Virus record (IMG/VR): IMGVR_UViG_3300044825_001895
Coordinates: 28,436 to 92,435 of that record
Reading direction: 5' to 3' (one strand)
DNA: 64,000 bases
DNA from: a virus
Shown here: piece by piece, positions 50,955 through 58,551 of the stretch
Position numbering within the stretch: the first letter of the stretch is position 1
Layout: the number at the start of each line of letters is the position of its first letter
Notes under the pieces: model-generated
What the model was told of the DNA's origin: nothing
The model's input: only the letters and a program-made list of their open reading frames with translations
Databases searched by the model: none
Position numbers and translations under genes: made by a program

Positions 50955-53003
50955 ATGGCTGCAGAAATCAGAGTAGATACTATCAAATCTAGGAGTGGTA
51001 TTAATACTATTTCCTTAAACAATAATTCATTTTCTGTTCTTACTAATGTTGGTATTGGTACTACAGTTGCAACATCTAAATTAGAAATCGTAGGTTCAGT
51101 TAATATATCTGGTATTACAACTATTGGTACAGTATTAATTACTTCAGGTATTGTAACTGCAACTTCACCATCAGGAATTGTTACTTACTATGGTGACGGT
51201 TCTGAGTTGCTTGGTGTAATTGGTGGTATTGGTATTCAATCAGCAGGAACTATCATAGGAACCGGAGTAACCACACTTAACTTTATTGGTGCTGCAAATA
51301 CAATCAGTGTATCGGGTTCCACGGCAACAATAAGTATTACTGGAAATTCCGCACCAGTCACAAAGATTTCAACAGCAACATTTAATCCAGTTGGTTTTGC
51401 AACAGCAACAATCAATATCAATAATTCTACATCAGTTGGTTATGCAATCACTGGACTTTCACCATCCCAAGTAGTGACATTTGATATTAATAGTACTGGT
51501 GGAACAGCAACATCTCCTGCAGTTCAGTGTGGAGCAGCGGGAACAGTATCAGGAACAATTTCATTTACTGCCGCTGGTACTGCATATACATCAGGTTCTC
51601 CAGCAACTCAAATCATAAGATTCATTTCTGGTGGCGACATTGTAACCAAGAACTGGAATATTGTAATTAATCCAATTGAAGCAACAACGGCACTTGGTTG
51701 GGATGCATCTGCTGACACTTATGCTTACTATACCTACGGAACTTCAACACAAATATTAGGTATTGGTGTAACAACAAGAGATTATAAGAATCTTGATGTT
51801 CAATCCAGAATGAGACGCTGCGTGATTAATAACTCTGGTGTTGTTCAATATTACTTAGATGCTGATGATAGTACTAAAAAAGCAGGTGATTGGTTAAGAA
51901 TTGTAGAAAGAAATGGACTTAATGTAGAATACACTGGAGTTCATACAGAAGAATCACATCCAGGTTTAAGAATGGGTGTTTCAAATTGGAGTGCTGGTAC
52001 TTATACGCAAGGTCAAAGAGTCATTCATAATGGTTCTCTATGGGAATGTATTGTCGCATCTACCACAGCAACACCAGCAGCAGGAAGTGTATCATCAAAT
52101 CTTTCTGGTACTGATGGTCAGGTAATGGTAGAAATACCGACATTTAGTGTAAGACATACAAAATCGGGAAATGTGCATACCTTCCAAGTTGGTTTAGGAA
52201 CTACAGTTTCTGGTTCTGGATATGAAGTTCATCCAGCATTTGTAAAGAGTGATAATTCTTATCGTACTCATATTTACTTGGGCGCATATCAAGGAACTGG
52301 AGGAACCACAAGTGGAGCACTGTCTTCAGTTTCTGGTGTCAGTAATGTAGTCAATGCAACTCGTGCAACCTTTAGAACTGCAGCATCAGGAAGAGGAACT
52401 GGATGGCATCAATTGAGTTATTATGAGATGGCAGCTGCGTATCTGCTGATGGTAACAGAGTTTGATAGTGTGAATATTCAAAGAAGACTTGGAAACGGCG
52501 CTCAAGAAGGTTCTGTTTATGTCGTGAATACTGGACTTTCTAATTCCTCTGGTAATAAGTCACAGAACAATTATACTGCTGGTGGGAGCGCTGCAAACTA
52601 TATTACCTATCGTGGTCTTGAGAACATTTATGGTCGTGCGTGGCAGTGGGCAGATGGATTTAATGCAAACACAACTTCAGCATATCTAAACAAGAACTGG
52701 ACAACTTGGTCAGATGATACTTCTACCAATTATACATTAGTTGGAACTACTGCATCAGGAGGTGGTTCTTATCAAACTGATTTCTTAAGTATCAATAATG
52801 TTCTTCTACCATCCACTGCATCTGGTGGTAGTGCAACAACTTATATTGCCGATGGTTTATGGACTTCTACTGGTTGGCGGGTGGCCACTGTGAGCGGCGC
52901 TAATGTTGGTTCGCTTGTTGGTCCTTTCTGCTTGGATCTGGGTAATGGTTCTTCCCTTGCTAGTGCCAACGTCGGCGGTCGTCTTTCTTGGGCGCCTGTT
53001 TAA
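50955..53003 (+). CDS. DGR target: tail-fibre protein with hypervariable C-type-lectin-like tip
   Basis: 682 residues. The N-terminus MAAEIRVDTIKSRSGINTIS and the YYGDGSELLGVIGGIGIQSA segment mark it as a virion fibre. The C-terminal ~300 residues (SYYEMAAAYLLMVTEFDSVN, ENIYGRAWQWADGFN, GWRVATVSGANVGSL) resemble the C-type lectin/FGE fold used as display scaffold by DGR proteins such as Mtd. Codons 639-681 are the variable repeat, matched by the template at 53125-53256 with changes only at template adenines. It is the likely receptor-binding, diversified tip. AATAAATA (50918-50925) is a possible late promoter. Confidence 0.88.
   Translation: MAAEIRVDTIKSRSGINTISLNNNSFSVLTNVGIGTTVATSKLEIVGSVNISGITTIGTVLITSGIVTATSPSGIVTYYGDGSELLGVIGGIGIQSAGTIIGTGVTTLNFIGAANTISVSGSTATISITGNSAPVTKISTATFNPVGFATATININNSTSVGYAITGLSPSQVVTFDINSTGGTATSPAVQCGAAGTVSGTISFTAAGTAYTSGSPATQIIRFISGGDIVTKNWNIVINPIEATTALGWDASADTYAYYTYGTSTQILGIGVTTRDYKNLDVQSRMRRCVINNSGVVQYYLDADDSTKKAGDWLRIVERNGLNVEYTGVHTEESHPGLRMGVSNWSAGTYTQGQRVIHNGSLWECIVASTTATPAAGSVSSNLSGTDGQVMVEIPTFSVRHTKSGNVHTFQVGLGTTVSGSGYEVHPAFVKSDNSYRTHIYLGAYQGTGGTTSGALSSVSGVSNVVNATRATFRTAASGRGTGWHQLSYYEMAAAYLLMVTEFDSVNIQRRLGNGAQEGSVYVVNTGLSNSSGNKSQNNYTAGGSAANYITYRGLENIYGRAWQWADGFNANTTSAYLNKNWTTWSDDTSTNYTLVGTTASGGGSYQTDFLSINNVLLPSTASGGSATTYIADGLWTSTGWRVATVSGANVGSLVGPFCLDLGNGSSLASANVGGRLSWAPV
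52869..52997 (+). repeat. DGR variable repeat (VR)
   Basis: 129 bases at the 3' end of the target gene. Compared with the template it has 17 substitutions, every one at a template A (A to G, C or T), and lacks one AAC codon. The last 18 bases (52980-52997, no A in the template) are identical in both copies and would serve as the initiation region for mutagenic homing. Confidence 0.93.
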
Positions 53004-53018
53004 TATTACGGAATATTG
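53001..53018 (+). other. Hairpin directly after the VR
   Basis: AATATT-ACGG-AATATT (plus an outer T-G pair) begins at the target stop codon, four bases beyond the VR. DNA hairpins in this position promote retrohoming in the Bordetella phage DGR. Confidence 0.7.
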
Positions 53019-53035
53019 TGGAAGCACACGGAGAC

Positions 53036-53064
53036 TTGCGGATTTTTTGCTCTTCGTTTATAAT
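53036..53064 (+). promoter_or_regulatory. Promoter for the template RNA/RT
   Basis: TTGCGG, 17 bases, TATAAT, about 60 bases upstream of the template repeat. It would give a transcript covering the template and the reverse transcriptase gene. Confidence 0.65.
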
Positions 53065-53124
53065 ACATATATGAATTGAGGAAACTTCCATTGCAGTAAC
53101 TTTTGAGTAGGTTTGGTCTATGTC

Positions 53125-53256
53125 ACTGGTTGGCGGGTGGCCAATGTGAGCGGCAACACTAATAATGGTTCGCTTGATGGTCCTTTCTACTTGAATCTGA
53201 ATAATGATTCTTCCAATGCTAATACCAACATCAGCAGTCGTCTTTCTTGGGCGCCT
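53125..53256 (+). repeat. DGR template repeat (TR)
   Basis: 132 bases, non-coding copy of the VR, with ten AAT/AAC codons in phase, which gives wide amino-acid choice without stop codons. The flanking 191 bases up to the RT start contain small hairpins (TTACC/GGTAA; CTGTC/GACAG) and probably form the spacer RNA needed for cDNA priming. Confidence 0.93.
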
Positions 53257-53447
53257 TGGTTTGAGTCTCAGTTGAGTTTCAGTTTACTTCAGTGAGTTTC
53301 CAGTGCTCTTTCACTTCTCTTCGGTTATAGCAAATCTTTAATCGCATTTAGACAAACCTTACCACTCGGTAAAAATACACAGCAACGACAATAAGGATTA
53401 GTAAGTCTTTATGAATTTGAAAATCCTGTCACGACAGAGAAAATGTT

Positions 53448-54494
53448 ATGAAACGAATTGGATTTCTTTACGAAAAAATCTATTCATTTGAAAATCTTCT
53501 AACTGCATATGAAAATGCAAAAAGAAATAAAAAACACTATAAACAAGTTCAAGAGTTTGAAAAAGAAAATGTAGAACAAAAACTTTTAGAACTTCAACAA
53601 ATACTTATTAACCAACAATATAAGAGTTCACAATATCGTACATTTAATATTATAGAAAGAGGTAAAGAAAGGACAATATATTCACTTCCTTTTTATCCGG
53701 ACAGAATTGTTCATCACGCAATTGTTCAAGTACTTGCTCCTATTTGGATTAAGAGTTTCATTAGAGACACTTATGCATCTATACCAAATAGAGGAATACA
53801 CGACGCAGTAAAAAGAATACAAAAAATCAAACATAACTGGAAAAATCACTATGTTCTTAAGTGTGATATTTCCAAGTTTTACCCATCCGTAAATCATCAA
53901 GTATTAAAAAATATACTAAAATTAAAAATTAAAGATAAAAAACTAATAACACTATTAGAAGAAATTATAGACTCCGAAGAAGGTATACCTATTGGAAACT
54001 ATCTTTCGCAATATTTTGGTAACATTATTCTTTCTCCACTAGATCATTATATCAAAGAAGTCCTAAAAGTCAAATACTACTATCGTTATTGTGACGATTT
54101 TGTTTTAATTCATTCAAACAAAAGACACTTACACTACCTTAAAAATAAAATAAATGAATATGTAGCAACACTCAATCTTAAATTAAAATCAAATTGGCAA
54201 GTATATCCAATAGAATCAAGAGGACTTGATTTTGTTGGATATGTCTTTTATGTATCTCACACAATCATAAGAAAAAATAATATTCAAAGATATAAAAAAC
54301 GAATTAAATATAGAAAATATAATTTAATATCCAACATAATCATTCTAAATCATATCAAATGTTTCAAAGGTTGGAAAAAATATGCAAACACAAGAAATCT
54401 AAATAATACTATAGAAACTCCAAGATACTTCAATGTCCAATCATATTTTAGTCAATTACGGAGGAGACTGTCCAGAGATACAAAAGTATCGTGA
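53448..54494 (+). CDS. DGR reverse transcriptase
   Basis: 348 residues, full length for DGR RTs. Motif A KCDISKFYPSVNH (Asp140), motif B IPIGNYLSQ (180-188; the (I/L/V)GxxxSQ form that marks DGR RTs), motif C YCDD (214-217), and a following GLDFVGYVFY block. It copies the template RNA into adenine-mutated cDNA that replaces the VR. AGAGA precedes the ATG. No maturase or integrase domain is present. The gene is very AT-rich. The 3' end overlaps the next gene by 62 bases. Confidence 0.95.
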   Translation: MKRIGFLYEKIYSFENLLTAYENAKRNKKHYKQVQEFEKENVEQKLLELQQILINQQYKSSQYRTFNIIERGKERTIYSLPFYPDRIVHHAIVQVLAPIWIKSFIRDTYASIPNRGIHDAVKRIQKIKHNWKNHYVLKCDISKFYPSVNHQVLKNILKLKIKDKKLITLLEEIIDSEEGIPIGNYLSQYFGNIILSPLDHYIKEVLKVKYYYRYCDDFVLIHSNKRHLHYLKNKINEYVATLNLKLKSNWQVYPIESRGLDFVGYVFYVSHTIIRKNNIQRYKKRIKYRKYNLISNIIILNHIKCFKGWKKYANTRNLNNTIETPRYFNVQSYFSQLRRRLSRDTKVS

Positions 54495-54837
54495 TGGTTG
54501 GTTAGTTCCTGTAAATATAACAGAAACAACTCGTGAAGATAGTTCTGTTTCTTATGATGCTTATCAGGTATTTGTACCAGTTCTCACAGAACATGAACTT
54601 GAAAAAGCATTTGGAGACCTTAAAGACTTATATCCAGAAGACTTTAAGAAAGCAGCATTTTATCATATAAGACAAAAGAGAGACCAATTACTTGTAGAAA
54701 CTGATTGGTTAATCACAAAAGCAAAAGAAACAGGAACTAATATTCCAGCAGCACTTAAAGAATATCGTCAAGCATTAAGAGACCTTCCCGATACTTATGA
54801 GAGTGCTGATGATGTAGTGTTTCCAGTGAAACCATAA
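54433..54837 (+). CDS. Fibre assembly chaperone-like protein, 134 aa
   Basis: RQKRDQLLVETDWLITKAKE and YRQALRDLPDTYESADDVVF are the signature of tail-fibre assembly chaperones (xxR-x-x-LLxxTDW...YRQALRDLP). The start lies inside the end of the RT gene. It may assist folding of the variable fibre. It does not look like the DGR accessory protein Avd. Confidence 0.75.
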   Translation: MSNHILVNYGGDCPEIQKYRDGWLVPVNITETTREDSSVSYDAYQVFVPVLTEHELEKAFGDLKDLYPEDFKKAAFYHIRQKRDQLLVETDWLITKAKETGTNIPAALKEYRQALRDLPDTYESADDVVFPVKP

Positions 54838-54860
54838 GACACTCCAAAAACTGTCACATA

Positions 54861-54890
54861 AACCTCCCAGAACACAACTAGGAGGTTTTA
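54861..54890 (+). terminator. Intrinsic terminator after the DGR
   Basis: AACCTCC / GGAGGTT with a 13-base loop and TTTAT. Confidence 0.75.
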
Positions 54891-55020
54891 TAATATCTGG
54901 AGACACACGAAAACCGATGAGGTTCTCCAACCTGGACAGATTACTCTTTATAATTTCTTTTATGACTTTTATGAATTGGTGTGTTAGGATCTGTAACGTA
55001 GCAATCAACGCAGTATTCTG

Positions 55021-55458
55021 ATGCTTACATTATATACCAGTGGATACGCTTATAGCAAGCGTCGCTGTGAATCAATTGTAAACTGGTTCATTTCCAAACA
55101 TCTTCCAAGACATCATCTTGAGATTGTTGTCAATCATCGCGGTATGTTGCGCGATGGTGTTTATGGTTGGGTTGGAGTGACTGATTGTGATTGGCGTCCA
55201 AGATCTTTTGAGATTGAACTACACAATCAGTTGAGTCCAGAACATTACGCCGTAGTCCTCCTACACGAACTCTGGCACGTAAATCAACACGTCAAGGGTG
55301 CTCTAAGGGATAAGTATGGAAGGAGGCACTGGAGGGGCATAGAGCACTCAGATACTGACTATTCTGAGCAACCTTGGGAACTACAAGCATTTCAAATGGA
55401 AGCGGTTCTTTATGAAGAATTCCTAAACCACTTGACAGACACCCAACAATCCCTGTAG
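55021..55458 (+). CDS. Zinc metalloprotease-like protein (HExxH)
   Basis: 145 residues with HELWHVNQH (His82, Glu83, His86 and a further His90) and a downstream acidic helix (SEQPWELQAFQMEAVLYEEF) that may give the third ligand. A SprT-like or minigluzincin-type fold is likely. The 183-base gap before it (54838-55020) holds the DGR terminator and a TATAAT at 54949 without a good -35. The substrate is unknown. Confidence 0.75.
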   Translation: MLTLYTSGYAYSKRRCESIVNWFISKHLPRHHLEIVVNHRGMLRDGVYGWVGVTDCDWRPRSFEIELHNQLSPEHYAVVLLHELWHVNQHVKGALRDKYGRRHWRGIEHSDTDYSEQPWELQAFQMEAVLYEEFLNHLTDTQQSL

Positions 55459-55461
55459 ACT
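55432..55461 (+). promoter_or_regulatory. Possible sigma-70 promoter with hairpin
   Basis: TTGACA, 18 bases, TAGACT. The -10 lies in the 16-base loop of a perfect 9-bp hairpin (ACCCAACAA 55441-55449 / TTGTTGGGT 55466-55474). Confidence 0.5.
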
Positions 55462-55509
55462 ACCTTTGTTGGGTTTGATGACGATCATCTAAACACTTTC
55501 AAAAACACA

Positions 55510-55710
55510 ATGAAAACCAAGAAAAAACTTATCAACATTCAACCAAAGAGTTCAAAGGCTAAGAACAGATTTGTGAATCAAATGGATAAACTTCATGCAA
55601 TGGAGGTAGAACAAGAGACTGAGACTCAACTCTTTGTTGTTTCTATTAATCGTAAGTATTGTTTTTGGATGAATAAAGAAAACGATCCTCATTGGGAGGT
55701 GATTAAGTGA
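55510..55710 (+). CDS. Hypothetical basic protein, 66 aa
   Basis: Lys-rich N-terminus (MKTKKKLINIQPKSSKAKNR) and an aromatic C-terminus (YCFWMNKENDPHWEVIK). Coupled to the RlpA-like gene by GTGA. Function unknown. Confidence 0.55.
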   Translation: MKTKKKLINIQPKSSKAKNRFVNQMDKLHAMEVEQETETQLFVVSINRKYCFWMNKENDPHWEVIK

Positions 55711-56018
55711 TTGGATTGATTGCAGCACTTACTTGTGGAATTTCTACATACTATGGTGTCGGAGATGGATTTCATGGAAAAGTTACTGCAAATGGTGAGC
55801 GGTTTGACGCTTATCGTTGGACTGCAGCTCATCCTTATCTACCTATGGGTTCACGCATACGGGTAACGAATCAAGATAACGGTAAACAAGTTATCGTTCG
55901 CGTAAATGATCGTGGACCCTATTCTCATGCGGATCTAGATCTTTCTTATGCTGCTTTTGCTCACATTCAATCTGTAAAAAAAGGTAACGCTGTCGTTTGT
56001 TGGAGGGTTGTTGGATGA
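55707..56018 (+). CDS. RlpA-like double-psi beta-barrel protein
   Basis: 103 residues covering the RlpA core: STYYGVGDGFHGKVTANGER, the catalytic-type His42 (AAHPYLPMGSRIRV) and Asp68 (VIVRVNDRGPY), then LDLSYAAF. Bacterial RlpA is a lytic transglycosylase acting on denuded glycan strands. The hydrophobic N-terminus (MIGLIAALTCG) may be a short signal. It could assist lysis or peptidoglycan passage. Confidence 0.82.
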   Translation: MIGLIAALTCGISTYYGVGDGFHGKVTANGERFDAYRWTAAHPYLPMGSRIRVTNQDNGKQVIVRVNDRGPYSHADLDLSYAAFAHIQSVKKGNAVVCWRVVG

Positions 56019-56368
56019 AAAAACTGATTGTTTTTGCTGCACTTCTGTTCTCTTCTCCTGTCTTTGCTCAGGAAACACATCGTCCATTTCGTTATGAAAC
56101 TGCATGTGGAATTGAAACTCCCACAGAATTTTTTGAAGATACCTGTGTTGTAATTGAAACAAGGGAACCTAGTGGGGCACTTCGCACTCGTAATGTATTC
56201 TCTAATAAACATCGTCTGACAATTAAAGGGCGTTTTGATAAAGAAAAAGGTTATATGACTTGGGATAGCCATAATCAAAGAGAATATAAGTGGGAATATA
56301 AACTTGGTGGAAGTGGTTGGACGTACATTATGCCTGGGGTACTTTTGGAGAACGTTAGCTGGGATTAG
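56015..56368 (+). CDS. Secreted small protein with signal peptide
   Basis: 117 residues. The ATGA-coupled start MKKLIVFAALLFSSPVFAQE is a clear Sec signal, with cleavage likely after FA. The mature part has two Cys and beta-type composition (HRLTIKGRFDKEKG, YKWEYKLGGSGWTYIMPG). Coupled to the RlpA-like gene, so perhaps a periplasmic partner. No family recognised. Confidence 0.7.
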   Translation: MKKLIVFAALLFSSPVFAQETHRPFRYETACGIETPTEFFEDTCVVIETREPSGALRTRNVFSNKHRLTIKGRFDKEKGYMTWDSHNQREYKWEYKLGGSGWTYIMPGVLLENVSWD

Positions 56369-56401
56369 TCTATTAAATAGTAATCAAATACAAAAGTAAA
56401 A

Positions 56402-56575
56402 ATGAACGAAGAATCTCAAATCGACAAGTGGAATCGTGGAGTAACTCTTTTTGAGGAAAGTGTATTGAAACCTGATTCAGAACTTCGTAACTGTGCTCAC
56501 AATCAACTTTGTTTTCATGAGTTGATGGCAGTTCGTGAACAAGTGCTACAATATCTTAAGACTTTAAGACAATGA
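56402..56575 (+). CDS. Hypothetical protein, 57 aa
   Basis: Helical protein (MNEESQIDKWNRGVTLFEES...MAVREQVLQYLKTLRQ) with an ATGA overlap to the next gene. Function unknown. Confidence 0.55.
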   Translation: MNEESQIDKWNRGVTLFEESVLKPDSELRNCAHNQLCFHELMAVREQVLQYLKTLRQ

Positions 56576-56808
56576 ATTCTACATACATATATTTCATTAT
56601 TTTCTTTTGTATTGCTTACTTGATTGTCACAGACCAATCTGTAGCGAGGGCATTCTATATGCTTACTCAACTGGCAAAAGTAGAATATGAGAAAGTTAAG
56701 TGGTGGATTTTGCACAATCCTGCAAATCCAATCGTCAAGTATCTTATTTGGCGTAAATCCATAAAAATGGCAGAAGAACTTATGAAAGAATTTGAGGACA
56801 AAACCTGA
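56572..56808 (+). CDS. Membrane-anchored small protein, 78 aa
   Basis: N-terminal span (MNSTYIYFIIFFCIAYLIVT), then a basic/aromatic amphipathic tail. Coupled by ATGA to the preceding gene; its end overlaps a dispersed regulatory element. Function unknown. Confidence 0.6.
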   Translation: MNSTYIYFIIFFCIAYLIVTDQSVARAFYMLTQLAKVEYEKVKWWILHNPANPIVKYLIWRKSIKMAEELMKEFEDKT

Positions 56809-56820
56809 ACTGGCACAAGA

Positions 56821-56853
56821 CCCCTTGATTTTTCTGTCAGGGGGTTTTATAGT
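56821..56853 (+). promoter_or_regulatory. Composite terminator-promoter
   Basis: Hairpin CCCCTTGA / TCAGGGGG (56821-56828/56837-56844) then TTTT. TTGATT (56825-56830) in the hairpin and TATAGT (56848-56853) are spaced by 17 bases. Preceded by a copy of the dispersed element (56794-56818). Confidence 0.65.
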
Positions 56854-56875
56854 AAGTACGTACAAATTCAGAACA

Positions 56876-57442
56876 ATGACCTACACAGCAAAACTCAAAG
56901 TTTCTTTTGATACTGAATGGACTCCTACTTATGGTGGGTCTGGAATTTATGATGATGACACTCTTCCAGAAGAGCATTATACTTTTGAGATTCCTTGCGA
57001 AGATATTAACACCATTCAACTATTTCGTTTCTTTGGTACGATTGCTCGTGCAATGGGACATAATGAAATCGGTATTATGAAAGGTGCTTGTTCGCTTGCA
57101 TTTAATGATATGCGTAGTGAAGAAGATATGAAAAAGATTGCTTATGAATTTGATCTTAAACTCTCTGAAGAGTATTCAAAAGAATTTTCTGAGATGCAAG
57201 ATGAGATTTATGATTTGAAAGCAAAACTGTCACGTTGCCAGCAACCTGATAATCCACAATATACTGAAGAAGAAATGGAAGCAATGACATCCGAGCAGTA
57301 TAAAGGATGGAGTGGTCTTGTTCCTGGTTCTTCTGAAGCAGTTGAAAAAGGTTGCAAATGTCCTGTAATGGATAATGAAGATATGCCCGATGGTCGCAAA
57401 TGGGTGAATGGTGATTGTCCTCTTCATGGTAAAGCAAAATGA
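56876..57442 (+). CDS. Hypothetical protein, 188 aa
   Basis: Start MTYTAKLKVSFDTEWTPTYG at 56876, after the composite promoter; the upstream in-frame ATG at 56792 precedes the promoter and is rejected. Acidic protein with a central coiled coil (EEYSKEFSEMQDEIYDLKAK) and a C-terminal Cys/His region (KGCKCPVMD...GDCPLHG) that may bind zinc. Function unknown. Confidence 0.65.
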   Translation: MTYTAKLKVSFDTEWTPTYGGSGIYDDDTLPEEHYTFEIPCEDINTIQLFRFFGTIARAMGHNEIGIMKGACSLAFNDMRSEEDMKKIAYEFDLKLSEEYSKEFSEMQDEIYDLKAKLSRCQQPDNPQYTEEEMEAMTSEQYKGWSGLVPGSSEAVEKGCKCPVMDNEDMPDGRKWVNGDCPLHGKAK

Positions 57443-57717
57443 AACTCATTCAATTTGGTGTAAGAAACGATTATGGAAAAGAGTATTATATGACTCTTTG
57501 TACTGGAAAACGATATTCACTTTTTCAGGCTGCCATTGATGTAGGAGAACTTTCTAAATGGAATGAACCACCATACATTCAGATTTCTTCTGGTTATGGG
57601 AAACTTTTTTCTTTTCTCTTCACAATTTCTAAATTTGGATTTTGCTTTGATTTATTTGGTCGCAACTGGAGAGACGAACTTTTTTATTCTCAACCAAACG
57701 AAATTACTAAAGACTAA
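57439..57717 (+). CDS. Hypothetical protein, paralogue of 58282
   Basis: 92 residues; MKLIQFGVRNDYGKEYYMTL and YIQISSGYGKLFSFLFTISK, then FDLFGRNWRDELF. The same pattern recurs in the 89-residue protein at 58282 (DFGKEWFFQVLRFQKFALLD; LCISSGFLLGFFIQYKRF), so the two are diverged duplicates. Function unknown. Confidence 0.6.
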   Translation: MKLIQFGVRNDYGKEYYMTLCTGKRYSLFQAAIDVGELSKWNEPPYIQISSGYGKLFSFLFTISKFGFCFDLFGRNWRDELFYSQPNEITKD

Positions 57718-57720
57718 ACT

Positions 57721-58011
57721 ATGAGTTTTTCGAAGACTGTTTCAATTTTTGCTGCACTCGCTAGTATTTTTGGTGCTGGTATTACTGGTTGGAAACTTGC
57801 TGAAGAAAGTAAAAATCCACCCCCAGTAGAAGCACCAAGTATTAATGCATTTGAAGAAAAGATTAGTGAACTTGAAAAACAAATTGAAGAAACTAAAAAA
57901 CCAGTTGAGCAAGTGACACAACCTCAAGTCCAAGAAGTTCAACAACCTGTTATACTACCTCCTGTAGCACCACCAGCGCCACCCCAAGTACCAACGGAGG
58001 CACAACCATGA
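57721..58011 (+). CDS. Membrane protein with coiled coil and Pro-rich tail, 96 aa
   Basis: N-terminal span (VSIFAALASIFGAGITGWKL), coiled coil (FEEKISELEKQIEETKK) and a Pro/Gln/Val-rich tail (PVILPPVAPPAPPQVPTEAQ). The shape resembles small Rz/spanin-like or scaffold proteins. Function unknown. Coupled by ATGA to the next gene. Confidence 0.6.
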   Translation: MSFSKTVSIFAALASIFGAGITGWKLAEESKNPPPVEAPSINAFEEKISELEKQIEETKKPVEQVTQPQVQEVQQPVILPPVAPPAPPQVPTEAQP

Positions 58012-58295
58012 GCGGCGGACATTTTGGCGATTGCGGTTACGATTACTACAAGGTAGCACAGTTTGCTGATGAGTTGGAAGTAGAAATCCAAAACAACAAC
58101 AAAAAACTAGATGAGTATGAGTATGCTCCCAATTTTTCACCAGAAACTATCAAATATTTGAGGAAGCAACTTCGTCTGATGCGTAAGGTATCAGAAATTA
58201 TGAGACACGTGGACTATTTGTATAGTGGAGACCACGGAGAGGATAGTTTCATGGCTCGTGTAAAAGAGGTGGAGGAAAAATATGAAACTCTTTGA
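58008..58295 (+). CDS. Conserved phage protein, 95 aa
   Basis: MSGGHFGDCGYDYYKVAQFA start and helical remainder, with the SGGHF...DY/YLYSGDHGEDSF pattern seen in small proteins of many phages. Function unknown. Overlaps the next gene by 14 bases. Confidence 0.65.
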   Translation: MSGGHFGDCGYDYYKVAQFADELEVEIQNNNKKLDEYEYAPNFSPETIKYLRKQLRLMRKVSEIMRHVDYLYSGDHGEDSFMARVKEVEEKYETL

Positions 58296-58551
58296 TTATG
58301 AAACCTACGAGGACTTTGGAAAAGAATGGTTCTTCCAAGTCCTTAGATTCCAAAAGTTTGCTCTACTTGATATTACAGTCCAGTGGGATGATTTTGGTTC
58401 CGATGCCATCCTCCCAGAATTTTCTTTGTGCATCAGTTCGGGTTTTTTGCTTGGATTTTTTATTCAATACAAACGATTTCAATTTTATTTGGATGTAATT
58501 ACTGCTCGCCCTAGGGATTTGCAATGGTACAGGAGAAATCACGATGACTGA
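58282..58551 (+). CDS. Hypothetical protein, paralogue of 57439
   Basis: 89 residues; see 57439. A hydrophobic middle stretch (SSGFLLGFFIQY) might touch the membrane. A second frame (58292-58498) in the same region is rejected as a shadow. Confidence 0.6.
   Translation: MKLFDYETYEDFGKEWFFQVLRFQKFALLDITVQWDDFGSDAILPEFSLCISSGFLLGFFIQYKRFQFYLDVITARPRDLQWYRRNHDD

Noticed and set aside
53113-53295. 60-codon ORF over the template repeat
   Set aside because: It is the translation of the DGR template itself; its similarity to the end of the target protein is explained by TR/VR duplication.
54433-54837. Avd accessory protein of the DGR
   Set aside because: The sequence carries the tail-fibre chaperone pattern (TDW...YRQALRDLP), not a four-helix Avd.
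55432-55474. Intrinsic terminator after the metalloprotease gene
   Set aside because: The 9-bp stem is followed by GATGACG rather than a T run, and its 16-base loop contains a possible -10 box, so it is listed only as part of a possible promoter.
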